Shown here one piece after another: positions 46,047-57,568 of a DNA stretch of 64,000 bases. Each line of letters opens with the position of its first letter. The first letter of the stretch is position 1. The stretch lies in contig CM062813.1 in NCBI GenBank assembly GCA_031772625.1, forward strand, positions 764,522,720 to 764,586,719, given 5' to 3'. Source of the stretch: Pinus tabuliformis. Lineage: Eukaryota; Streptophyta; Pinopsida; Pinales; Pinaceae. Under the pieces are notes generated by a model, which did not search any database, was not told where the DNA came from, and was given only the letters and a program-made list of their open reading frames with translations. A program made the position numbers and the translations under genes.

Positions 46047-46859
46047 CAACTCATTGGTGGATAGGTTGTGGCACTGAGGCACCACAATTACAAGAATTCG
46101 CCATCAGAGTTCTAAGTCAACCTTGCAGTGCTTCTTCTTGTGAGCGCAATTGGTCAGGAGAAACAGGTTGGAGCATGAGAGGTTGGAGAAGTTGGTTTTC
46201 ATCTACTACAACCTTTGAATGATGACAAAACAAGTGAAACCAAAGGATACAGATCCAATCTTATTGGATACTATTGATTTAGAGTCTGATTAGGTTGTGG
46301 AGGAGGAGGCCCCTGATTTGAGTTGGCTTGATGAAGAGACTGAGGATCTCTCTAGTTTGCCATCTCAAATGGAGACTCCAAATACACCTGCCTCATAGTT
46401 GCTTCAGCCTTCTGATGTTAGCACTAGCTCCGCGAGGGCTTATTGTAGGCGTAGTCGTCCATGAGTGATGAGACACAAGATTGTTATGAGACAATCATTT
46501 ATCATTTATGACATATGTATTTGAATTTTGAACTTGCTGACATTTTTTATTTTAATTATGGAGTCATGAGTCCTTTTCTTATTCATTATCCAAATGTTTT
46601 GCTTACAAAAATTGAATATGTTATGTTGTAGTTTTATAGATATGAGATGATGTTATGAATTATTTCATATATTGTGGTTTTTATAACTTATAAGGATAGG
46701 AATTGTCATTAGTTTCTATTTTGTGCTTAAAATTTACCACATTTTAAGTTTTTTTTTTGGTATTTTGACGAGTCTTATAAGGGTCATTACCGAGTCTTAT
46801 ACGAGTAGACGAGTTGATGCCTCGCCGAGTCTTATACGAGTACGAGTCGTGCGACATTG

Positions 46860-48240
46860 ATAAATTCACATTAGATTACGTCACATTAAATGTCATGAAA
46901 TAACATTCCATACATTAAACATTCAAACATGTAAAATATAGCATCAAAGAGTACTTACAAGGCAATTAGAATATATCCATCCATCAACAAGTGCAAAAAG
47001 AAGCTCCAAGAAGAGATAGCGAAATTTTCCAAATGTCAAAGTGCATCCCAACATCCAAAAATTCGTCCAAAATTGTAGGTTTGAGTTTCTCAAGTAGAGA
47101 GATCCAAATCCAAGTGATGATACCAATACAAATGAGGCCTCTCTTATTTATATGAGGCTCCTCAAGTTCGATTTAGCCTAATGTAGTCTAATTAAGCCCC
47201 GAATAATATTTTAACATGCAAATAACATGTCTTTTGGTGACAAGCCCACCAAATAGCTCAATAAGTGACAGATAAGCATCCAAAGCTACCCGAAATGATA
47301 AAATAATAGGCAAGAGGGCCATTGGAAGGCCTGAATGAGTCCTCAAAGTGGCACGATGAAGAGGAGGGTTCCAAAAAATGATGATCAACCCCTTGATTTC
47401 CAAGAAAAACATCCTGTGATGCTTCCAAGTGGGTGTGGGGCACAAGAAATGGTCTCATGGGTCTCCAAGTGGCTCCATAACAAGTCATTGCTCTATAAGT
47501 GAGGGCTAGAAGATGACACATGCCCTCCCGTGTTTCTCCGAATAAGAGAAAACCACATCTGGGCTCTGGATCAGCTGCCGAGTGTCAGGTGTCAACGTGT
47601 GGCCGATTGGGCAACGTGGTCCAAGTGCATCATCATCTCTGTATGACTGTGGCACGCACAAGCAATGTGGGGTACTGAAGAGGCCCATGGTGTTGCAATC
47701 AATACTTTATAATGGTGGAGGCCCATGGCTCTCAACGCTTCACCTTACAAGTGCCATTGTGACCCTCTAGAGGGTTTGGACCGTGTATAGGGAAACCAAG
47801 TCCATGATGAAGACCCACCTCTAATCCTGTATAAGATCCAATGTGTCTCCTCACCTTCTAGTACAAATAATCATTAGTGCAATTGAGTAAATAAGCTCGC
47901 AACTCAAGGGCAGAAGTGGACAATTCATAGTGGTATGGCCTTCTAAATGGACTTCAAAATGTACAGGTGTTACCTTGCTTGACAAGAGAGGTTAATGAAG
48001 GACACTATTAGGTGGTTTCAACATCTAAGTGAGTGATGGGTCCATGGTACATCCATCAAATGGCAGGTGTAATGTGAAATAATGATGGAACAGAGTGGGG
48101 GTAAGAGGGAAGGATCTAAGCCACATGCCATGGTACAAGGGTAGCTATGATGAGGGAGGCTCGCACATTGGGTGTATGAATGTAGGAGGGAGCAATCATG
48201 GTACATGAGTTACCCCGAACTTTGTTTTCCCACCCTTCTT
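46860..48240. other. Unassigned sequence between a hAT end and a solo LTR
   Basis: About 1.4 kb without a protein-like frame, RNA gene or terminal repeats. Short open frames on both strands overlap one another and carry no motif. Confidence 0.4.
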
Positions 48241-49393
48241 TGTGAAAATTTGGATGCCCAAATTCCTATTGCAACAACTGATTACATTTCTCCTATTTGT
48301 TAATCACTAAACCAAATTATTTACTGTTTCCTACAGTAAACACTGAAACGAATACACTGCAGCCTTCGCCATTAAATAAAATACAAAAACAAGAAACTAA
48401 ACAAGAAAGAAATACACAACACATCTACACAATTATTTTTGTACAAATGTCCTCGGAAAAAACCAGTGTGGGAAAACCGGTGCAACAACTCTAAGGGTTT
48501 TATTATTATGCAGTGGTAATTTCTGAATACAATCTTTGGATGCCTTCCTGGCTATCCAGTACAAATAATATCACTGGCAGAAAGATGAGTGAGATTACCT
48601 CACACTATCATTGGAAACCCTGGTTGATCCAGCCACTGAATGACTAGCCCCTGGCTGCTTCCGCTTAGTTACTGCGTTAGCCCAACATCACATTGTTTAG
48701 GGTCTGCGTCACTCCTCCCAGCTGATCGATTTGCCTCTGAGATTATGACTTCTTCTCTCTCGGTCTCACATCCCGACTTTTAGCTACAGAAATCGATCTC
48801 CCGAGCAAATTTTCAGACTTCCTCAAGGCTCTGCGCTGCCTCTGCGTCAACCTACGCTGCCTCTGCATGGCCCTGTGTTAGCCTTTTCTGGTTCTGCGCT
48901 GCCTCTCTCGGATCTCTCTCTGTCTCCTCTGCTAAGTATTCTCGGATCAGGAGAAATCTCCAACCGGAACTATCCCTGCCCCTCACTGCAAAAGCTCACT
49001 TCGAATTTCTCATCGGTAGCTACTCTGCTTCAGAAATTCGATCTTTTGAACTCTCACTCGATGCGTTCTCCAAGTGCCCCCCAAGCCTCTTCTTATATCT
49101 TTTTGTTGGACAACCAACGACTCAGATTAACTTCTAATCAATGGCTTAGATCATTTTGGCTTGATCATCGTCTTCTTCTTAAAGTTTCACCCACAGTTAG
49201 ATTAATACCCTTTAATTATTTAAATTTCTAAGTTTAGACTTAGGGACCCATTAAAAATAATTAATTATTTTAATAACACTGTCTCTGGGCGGAATTTCCC
49301 AAAAGGATTTCTTGGTATTGGAGAATGCATGTGTCTAAGCCTCCCTACAAATTTTGAGACTTGGAGCACATCCGATGCTACCATAAATCAACA
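48241..49393 (-). mobile_element. Solo LTR of the gag-only Copia family, minus orientation
   Basis: 1,153 bp with perfect target duplications TTCTT (48236-48240 and 49394-49398). On the plus strand it starts TGTGAAAATTTGG and ends TAAATCAACA, the reverse complement of the LTRs at 26187 and 29199 along its whole length. Confidence 0.92.
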
Positions 49394-49562
49394 TTCTTCA
49401 TATGCCTTTTGCCTTTATTTGTTTTTTCTTCCTTTTACTGTTTGGGACTTCAAGGGATGAGAGCATGATGCATATGATGTAGTAGTGATTACCCCCTCAA
49501 GTTTGGGCAGTTCATCGCCCACCAGGGGTTGGGACAATCATTCCTAAATGATGCAAGGGGCA

Positions 49563-50719
49563 TGTTGAAGAATCTAGGGAAAATTATTAATGATTCTTTC
49601 ATCATTGACAACTGCTTGTGATGTCTTTTATTTTCTTGAGTTAACTTCTTTATGTTTGCTTGTTCTTCGATCATCAAATAGTTATAAAAAACAAGAAAAT
49701 CAACACAGTACATGTACACAAAATGTATGCTTTAAGCCAGGGAAAAACCTCTCCTCTTGAGAGGAAATCCCATCAATCTCTTCTTATAGATATCCTATTG
49801 ATGAATACCAAGACCCTTAACAAAACTGCTTGACTCAGAATTACTTCCAAGATGGTTGTCAATATCTCATGAATTTTGCACAATCATTCTTTTTACATAC
49901 TTCTAAGTTCCTTCTCCTTCTAGCTGTCGTAGCACTGGAGAAACTCGGCCTTCGAAACCTTGACACTGATCGTATGCCAAGTTCTGTTCTCCTCATTTGC
50001 AATGTAGTCCACAATCTAGGACTTTCTCTTGACAAGATTGTTCTAACTTCGATCCTCTCTATCTCCGGATCGCATTATATATATATCCTTATAAGAGTAC
50101 CGTCCCAAGACAGTGATCGATTCTTTGCACACGATGAGACAGAGGATATCCGAATCTGTGATGGAACCCTTCTTTGTATCACTGTAATGAAAACAAAGAT
50201 TTCCTTACTTCGAAACAAAGATATATGGATTTCACCATTCCTTCATATCACTGCGATGAAGTCAGAGACTCCTTTACCCGAAACTTGTGATAGATGTGAT
50301 TGCCTTCGTATCACTGTAATTCTTCACGAAGCTACGTAGATGTATCGAGTTAACTTCTTGCTCTTTTGGAGTGAGATCACTTGCATACTTATAGTGGCCC
50401 ATGTGTTACCTTTGAAGGCCGACATAAGATCCTTGGTTTGGTCTAACATATTCATATGAAGATTGTTTTGTTCGTTTTAACTGATGGTGAGAGATAGTGA
50501 CAGCGTCTTGGAGTATGAGTTCTCCTTGTGTAACATAACCTTTGTAATTATATTCATAAATCCTAAAGACATTAAGAAGAAGTCTTTGACCTAGATAAAA
50601 CACTTCTTGCTCATGAAACCCATGATGCAAGGAATACAATAAACATTTGTTTCTTTATTATAAAATCATAATTATAATTTGTGGTGAAAAACCAAACCTA
50701 GTTACACTTTTCTTCAACA
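49563..50719 (-). repeat. 3' LTR of the non-coding Copia-like element
   Basis: It matches 53998-55133 over its full length, with several extra bases near 50645-50690 and scattered substitutions. A purine tract (complement of CTCCCTCTTAACTAGGG) adjoins it at 50720. Confidence 0.88.
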
Positions 50720-53700
50720 CTCCCTCTTAACTAGGGAGGTTTTTCATACATGGTACATGGTTATTCTCAATATAGAAGAGATCTATCAAGAAGAGTCGGA
50801 CTAGTAATCCATCTGTATAGCATCATATAACCAACATTGTCACATAGCAAGGCCTTGACTAACTGTTCTATCTTACAATAGATCAGATCACAATGTTGGC
50901 GAGACCAATGACTTTAGACACCTTCATCATTGTCTCTCTAGGTACATACCCACCCGGGTGTTCACTTGAGTATGTCCTTCTAGGACTATTCTTATCTTGG
51001 GTTCCTAACCCTCAAAGAATATCGGCCCTCTTGTCTACTCTTATCTTGGATGCCCTACACATCCTCAAAGAGCATCAGATGCCAGATGATTACCCAATCC
51101 TCCATTCTTTCTTCCCAGTTGAAGACAAGAATGTTGTGTCTACCATGTGTCTACATTTCCATTCATGGCCTTCACTAAGACTTATGGTTGTTAGTCCTGG
51201 TCTAGTGCATGACACATGAAATGGAAAAACACATCTATCACTCCCTTTTAATCAAGAGTGACTCAATCTAGGCTCCCTCTTAATTAGGGATTTGTCAGAG
51301 CTCCCTCTTAACAAGGGACTCTCCTTTCCATCAACCGCTTCTTCTTCATGGGTCCTTCAGCTGCTTGATCAACTTGTTTCCTTGATGTCATGAAATTCAG
51401 TTGAGCTTCTTCCTTGTAGGGCATTGGCCATCGATCACTTTCCTTCTTGGTTCGTCATGTCATTTCTTTCTTCATGAAAAGTGGCCTTCTTGGTACATAT
51501 GTAGAACCTTCTTCATTTGGCTACTTCTTTCTTTTCATGCTTCTTTTAGGAATTTCCATCCACCACATGAATGCTAGTTGTCCTTGTGCTTACATCTCTT
51601 GTTCCAATAGCCCTGCATGAACTCATCCAAACATTATTCAAGAAATCAAGGCATAACATTAAATCAAATCGTACCTTTTGAGATGGCTTTCTATCATGAC
51701 ATCATTTCAGTAGGTATCAACATCTTGCATACTTGTTGACATGTTTTCCAAAGATATCTATTGTCAAGGGTCTTCATCTTTTTCAGATTTTCATCAGAAT
51801 CTTCATATCTTTCTGTGAGATTTCCTAGTCAACTCTTCTTGTTCCTTTGGATTTTGATTGCCTTCATCATGGTTGCATAGCTCATGATCTCTTCCTTTCT
51901 CACAGATTTCGTTCTCAGAGGTTTCTAATCAGAGTTCTATAATCGTAGTCAACCACTTCATACTTCATATGAGGACATATTATGTTGATTTAATCTGGTG
52001 TGACTTATGTCTTTCTACATCCTTTGAGAGGAGGAGATCCTTTTCCTTTGATCATGCTTCTTAAGATAGAAGTATCTTCAACCCCTTGCACTGCTCTTAC
52101 GTCATCATATCATCATTCATGAAGTCCACAAGTTGGAGTTTCTATTGAAACACTTGCTTCATCCCTGGATCAATGAATCTTCTAGTGAAGATTTCATCAG
52201 AGAATCTTGAGGATCTTAAAGATCCCTATCCAATAGATGTTTTCCTTTTGTTGCATGGTGAACATTCTTCAATGTTTATGTTCTGCAAAGTTGTTGCCTA
52301 CATCTTGCCTTCTTTCATAGAAACCCTAAGTTGTTGACAAAGGTTTCTTACTTATCCTTGTGAATCTAGTCACCCTTGTGATGATGTCATGAGATCTTGT
52401 TTCTAATACTTCCATGATGTCACACCATATCCCATAATATATTGTAGTCACATTCTACGCAGGATCTAGGAGCCCAAAAAGAATTCTACTCCCTCTTACC
52501 ATGGGCTTCATTCAGCTTCTTCCATCTTATCCAGTGACATGAATTTTTTTCTTTTCCTCCTATCAATGTTCTTTTAAGAACCATACTATTCGTAATTCCT
52601 TTACTAGCTTCCCTAATGTCTACCTTATGAATTCAAAGGAGACCTTATTTAACGACTTTACTCATCTATGAGGACTAAGACTATCCTCCTCATTCTATGC
52701 AAGGACTTTTTCCATGAGGACTATGACTATCCTCCAGTATTTCTATTTCCTTGCAAAACAAAGTCATTAAACCAAAAACATGAAAGATACTTACTTGGCA
52801 TGTGAAGAGGAGATCTTCACCTTGATGCTTCCTTTGCTTGAGCTGCCCATCATGAACCACTAGTATCCTTTGATCAAGACTTCCTTGGAGACCTTCTAGC
52901 ACCATAGCATGACATTTGTGATCTTGACATTATCTTGACTCCTAATTCATCTTCAAGGTGTTTTTGACTCCTACATTTGAAAACATTGTTGACATGCTAG
53001 TGATATTGTTGTCCCACAAGTGGACTTTATCACACTCAACATTCCTAGGAGTGCATCAACAAACACCTATATCGAGCATTATCCAAATTATGATAGTGAT
53101 ATAGAAGGACTCATGTGCTGATCCGAGCACCATGCTATTGAGATCATGTTCATAGACAAGATCCAAGATTGTGACAAGTATATTGTTATGACATTGTACT
53201 GAGACAATGATGTCTATGAGCACTATACAAGTTGTGTAGAGAGGCACAATATTGTGAGCTTGAACTTGTCACTGAATTCATGACTGATGCTCCATTGTTA
53301 CAACGTCACTGAGATCTTCATTGTTCTTTTACTGAGATCATACCTTTACTCGAATCATCATTATAACACTGAGATCTTGCATGGATATAATCAATACTTG
53401 TAACTATGTCTAGAGACCGGGATTATAACTTCGTCCAACTTGTTACTGTGTGATTCATTCATCATGAATATACCTAGACTGAGTATGCTTCATTGAGATA
53501 CTTTATATCATAGTTAAGCTGAGACTCGGGACATAGACAATAGTCATAGTGAAATGTCGAGACATGGTATGCTGAGATTCGATCTTCTTCATAAGCCGAG
53601 ACTGTAACAGTGATTAGATATCATGCCGAGATTGTATCACGAGATCACAGGGACTGCAATTTTGTATGACTGTGACCGTGATCATAGGAATGCTGAGACT

Positions 53701-53997
53701 GTATATTCTCCTCCTTCACCGAGACAGAGTATCTACCACGATTGTATGCCGAGATACAAACCTTCACTGTGTTAACCAAGACTTATATAGGAGTTTTCGT
53801 TACTTGCATTCCTGTGATGACCCTTTGATGATGATTGTGGAGACACAAGATCTTGTTGTTTGTAGATTGCTTGTTGTAGACTTGATCCTTCAATTTTGAC
53901 AAAACCCTTCAGCTTGCTTTTGATGCCCTGCCTGACACTTGATCCTTGAATGTCTCTTTTTGCCCTTCCTTAGACTGTAACCATAGCTCTGATACCA

Positions 53998-55133
53998 TGT
54001 TGAAGAATCTAGGGCAAATTATTAATGATTCTTCCATCATTGACAACTGCTTGTGATGTCTTTTATTTTCTTGAGTTAACTTCTTTATGTTTGCTTGTTC
54101 TTCAATCATCAAACAGTTATCAAAAACAAGAAAATCAACAAAGTACACGTACACAAAATGTAGGCTTCAAGCCAGGGAAAAACCTCTCCTCTTGAGAGGA
54201 AAACCCATCAATCTCTTCTTATAGATATCTTATTGATGAATACCAAGACCCTTAACAAAACTGCTTGACTCAGACTTACTTCCAAGACGCTTGTCACTAT
54301 CTCACGAATTCTGCACAGTCATTCTTTTCACATACTTCTAAGTTCCTTCTCCTTCTAGCTGTCGTAGCACTGGAGAAACTCGGCCTCCGAAACCTTGACA
54401 CTGATCTTATGCCAAGTTCTGTTCTCCTCCTTCGCAATGTAGTCCACAATCCAGGACTTTCGCTTGACAAGATTGTTCTAACTTCGATCTTCTCTATCTC
54501 TGGATCACGTTATATATATATATATATATATATCCTTATAAGAGTACTGTCCCAAGACAGTGATTGATTCTTTGCACATGATGAGACAGAGGATATCCAA
54601 ATCTATGATGGAACCCTTCTTCGTATCACTGTAATGAAAACAAAGGTTGCCTTACTTCAAAATAGAGATATATGTATTTCTCCATTCCTTCATATCACTG
54701 CGATGAAGTCAGAGACTCCTTTACCCGAAACTTGTGATAGATGTGATTGCCTTCGTATCACTGTAATTCTTCATGGAGATACGTAGATGTATCGAGTTAA
54801 CTTCTTGTTATTTTGGATTGAGATCAATTGCATACTTATAGTGGTCCATGCGTTACCTTTGAAGGCCGACATAAGATCCTTGGTTTGGGTCGACATATTC
54901 ATATGAACACTGTTCTGTTCTTTTTAACTGATGGTGAGAGATAGTGACAACGTCTTGGATTATGAGCTCTCCTTGTGTAACATAACCTTTGTAATTATAT
55001 TCATAAATCCTAAAGACATGAAGAAGAAGTCTTTGACCTAGATAAAACACTTCTTGCTCATGAACCCATGATGCAAGGAATGCAATAAACATTTGTGGTG
55101 AGAAACCAAACATAGTTACACTTTTCTTCAATA
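53998..55133 (-). repeat. 5' LTR of the non-coding Copia-like element
   Basis: It adjoins the PBS complement at its left edge. It contains an AT dinucleotide run at about 54510-54532 that is shorter in the partner LTR. Confidence 0.88.
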
Positions 55134-55138
55134 GGGCA

Positions 55139-56012
55139 CTCATAGGGGCCCTAGGAACTAGGGTGATGGCCATAGTAGTAGGGGGTAGAGCTCATGTTTG
55201 GCTTTTTCCCATGTGTTAAATTTTTATTCCTCGACCATCTTTTGCATTTTGTGGTACATTTCTTGTTATAAGTAGCCAAATTATGCGTTTATCTTTCTTT
55301 TTAGCTGCATCAACCTTCGTGGCATCGTTCAGCCTGACCCAAGGTGTGGAGAGGCTAACACCTTGTGGATCTAATGGAAAAATGTGGACCCGGATGGAGT
55401 AAATGTGAAAAGGGGTTATAATGAGTAGAGGGGAGTGAGATATATGGTGTTGGGAAGTGGGGCCACGCAACCAAAATAAGGGTTTCCCATGTAGTGTCAC
55501 TCCTGAAGCTAGTAGCCCATAAAGGAGATCCCACGAGTCTAGGATACAAGACTAACCACTAAGTTGAGGCGAGGGAACACGAGTATATTCCAAGCCTATT
55601 CTTTTTGCCGAATCCTCCCATTAATCCATGTCCAAATGTGCCAAAGAAAAGCAAGTATAAAAACCTAATTACATAATGAAAAATCATACCTTTGGGGTTG
55701 GAAGGCCCACCTTCTAACATACGATCATGACAAATGAGTGAGGGCACGCAATGGTTGGCTCTGGTGGTGGAGAAAGGTGGCTATCAGGTGGCTGCAAGGG
55801 GCTGTTGTTTGCTGGCTGAAGACAAATCTAGGAGAAAATTTCTCGTATAGGGGTCACCCACTGGTGGTGGGTAACAGGGCCCTAAACTGCTCATGTTTAG
55901 CAAACTTGGGTTGTGTTGGAAGAGACACAGTTTGGAAATTATTGGTTTTTAATCAATAATTTATATCTGTCTTTAAGCATGCACTAACAACTATCTAATT
56001 GAGAGTTCAAAC
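55139..56012. other. Unassigned sequence
   Basis: About 870 bp without a recognisable gene or repeat. Joined with 49399-49557 it is the target sequence of the element at 49563-55133. The open frame at 55738-55959 has no motif and is not called. Confidence 0.4.
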
Positions 56013-57077
56013 TGTTGAAAAATGTGTAACTAGGTTCGGTCTTCATAAGTATGAAATGTAGTTTTGATTCTTGTAATTATAAAATGAAAGAAAGTTATTA
56101 TTATTATTTTTGGAGCATGGGTTTCATGCTAAAGGTCTTTTATATTGGTCAAGCACCCATTGAGTGCTTCTAGGGTTTGTCCTAGGTCAAGGAATCAAAA
56201 GAGTCATTTTCATAAGTTGAAGACCCCACTGGGCACATTGTAACTTGTAAAGAAATTTTTTTTGCCTTTAAAAGCTTCGAAATACCCTCCAAGTCCAAGT
56301 CGGCCTAAAGAAAGAACCACGTCCACCCTTGAAGAAGCCTATATATAGAAGAGGACTAATCCTCCTTGAAGCACACTCACTCACCAATCATTCTAGCGAA
56401 GGAAGAGGAAGGAAGAGGCAGCGAAGGAGAAGGACGAAGGAGTTTTATGTTTAGGCTATCTTCCTCTCACACGTCCTAAAGAGGACTAGGGTTTCTACCA
56501 CTAACCTAGGGCATCCATCTACAAGTTCGATCTTGGAGAAAAGGAGGCAAAGAGGTCAAGCGAAGGTCACCAAGGGTCTCTCAAGCTCTAGAAGTTAGGG
56601 AAAGGAAAGTGAAGGTCAGAAGAGGGCTCTAGAAGAAGATCGAAGTTCCCACGTGTGCCAACAATTGTTGTTGGGAGGCCAAAATTTCAGATTTGTAGTA
56701 GGAGGCCGAAAGTCTTGTAGTAGGAGGTCAAAAGGGTGATGTTAGAAGAGATTTGAATAGATCAAAGTTGGCACATCATTCAAAGAGGTTGGTCTTGGTC
56801 TTGGAGAGTATTGGTCTCAGTCTTAAGGTCATGGAATTCGTCAATTGAAGAATCTATAAGGAAGATAAGAGATTTAAGTGTTTTCCTCTCAAGAGGAGAG
56901 GTTTTTCCCTGGCTTGCAACCTATTTACTGTGTCATTGTTCCCTTTTGTTTTTGGTCGTTGTTTGACGATTCACACATATAATAATAAGGAACAAAGCAA
57001 ATAAGTAAAAAGGAACCTCAAGCAGTTATCAAGTAAAGATAAGTAATCATAATCATTACCCTATTGAATTCTCAACA
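56013..57077 (+). repeat. Copia-type LTR, 5' LTR of a truncated element
   Basis: It runs from TGTTGAAAAATG to TCTCAACA and is followed directly by a PBS (TGGTTTCAGAGC, 57078-57089). The start resembles the LTRs at 30566 and 49563. A TATA-like CTATATATAGAAG lies near 56339. The partner LTR is not in the window. Confidence 0.75.
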
Positions 57078-57331
57078 TGGTTTCAGAGCTAAAGTTGGCT
57101 AAGGGCATCATGAAGATCTCCAATACACTGAAGAAGTTCATCAATAAGTGTTCAAACATAGCAAGCTATCTCAAGAAAAACATCAAGGGAGCATGGAGTC
57201 TCTTATTCTCTACAAAGAACGAAGTAATTGAAGAAAAGGATGAAGGTCTCTTCTCGACACTCACTGGCACATTCCAAGACGAGAGCATTTGGGTAATTGA
57301 TAGTGGTGCATCTAGGCACATGACATGATCT
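57078..57331 (+). pseudogene. Truncated Copia remnant with the protease motif
   Basis: Just after the PBS a short frame ends in WVIDSGASRHMT, the Copia aspartic protease active site (DSGA) and its downstream His-Met. Gag should lie between PBS and protease but is replaced by a lysine-rich stretch of about 65 codons. The element is therefore internally deleted, and it is cut off right after the motif. Confidence 0.65.
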
Positions 57332-57568
57332 AGGTGGATATTGGTGGCCACCCGCATATTCCACCTAGACCCCCCAGTCAGTTTCATTTGTTTCCTTAAT
57401 TGTAGCACAATTTATTGTTTTTGGCAGTTTTTCGGGTCCTGAAATTCCAGAGCCGTTTTGAGGCCATAAACAACGTTTTTTGGCAAAATTGCTCAACGAT
57501 TACTACAACAATTGCATCAATAGCCGTAGTCTTCACAAAGATTTTTCCAATGACGTATCATACGCGTC

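Larger units (their letters stand above)
34398..46480 (+). pseudogene. hAT transposase, frameshifted and split by a retrotransposon
   Basis: The 5' part (34398 to about 36199) opens MPPKGFRQSRDSTWVHG, with a BED zinc finger (CNYC...H...H near residues 34-60). DUF659 follows with MSDGWTDQRG and VVQVITDNATNY, the two catalytic Asp segments. One missing base near 35340 shifts the frame; coding resumes from 35303 in another frame to a TAG at 36002, then continues as a YKEESGMFGFNS segment. The C-terminal dimerisation domain lies beyond the inserted element, at 46054-46160 (HWWIGCG...LQEFAIRVLSQ...SCERNWS), followed by an acidic tail with more stops to about 46480. An acceptor TTCCTCCAG just before the ATG suggests a 5' UTR intron. 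Dead gene. Confidence 0.82.
33705..46859 (+). mobile_element. hAT transposon interrupted by an LTR element
   Basis: The left end CAGTGAAGCACCACCCC and the right end (read on the opposite strand, CAATGTCGCACGACTCG) are related inverted termini. Flanking octamers ATAACTTT (33697-33704) and ATAAATTC (46860-46867) agree at six of eight positions, a degraded target duplication. Subterminal CGAGTCTTATACGAG-type repeats lie at 46770-46850, and related TATAAGACC motifs at 33825-33885. Without the LTR element the transposon is about 3.3 kb, a normal hAT size. The transposase gene lies on the plus strand. Confidence 0.75.
49563..55133 (-). mobile_element. Copia-like element with LTRs but no recognisable coding region
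   Basis: LTRs at 49563-50719 (3' LTR, 1,157 bp) and 53998-55133 (5' LTR, 1,136 bp), with perfect target duplications GGGCA (49558-49562 and 55134-55138). The PBS on the minus strand is TGGTATCAGAGC (complement at 53986-53997). The last two bases of the right LTR changed from CA to TA. The 3.28-kb interior (50720-53997) has no gag or pol motif. It is pyrimidine-rich on the plus strand, has several purine-tract-like repeats near 50720-51315 and a degenerate CTGAGATC/CCGAGACT array at 53280-53790. Elements of this build are called LARDs. Confidence 0.88.

Noticed and set aside
50893..51219. 108-codon ATG frame inside the non-coding Copia-like element
   Set aside because: It is antisense to the element, has no domain, and its composition does not differ from the rest of the interior.
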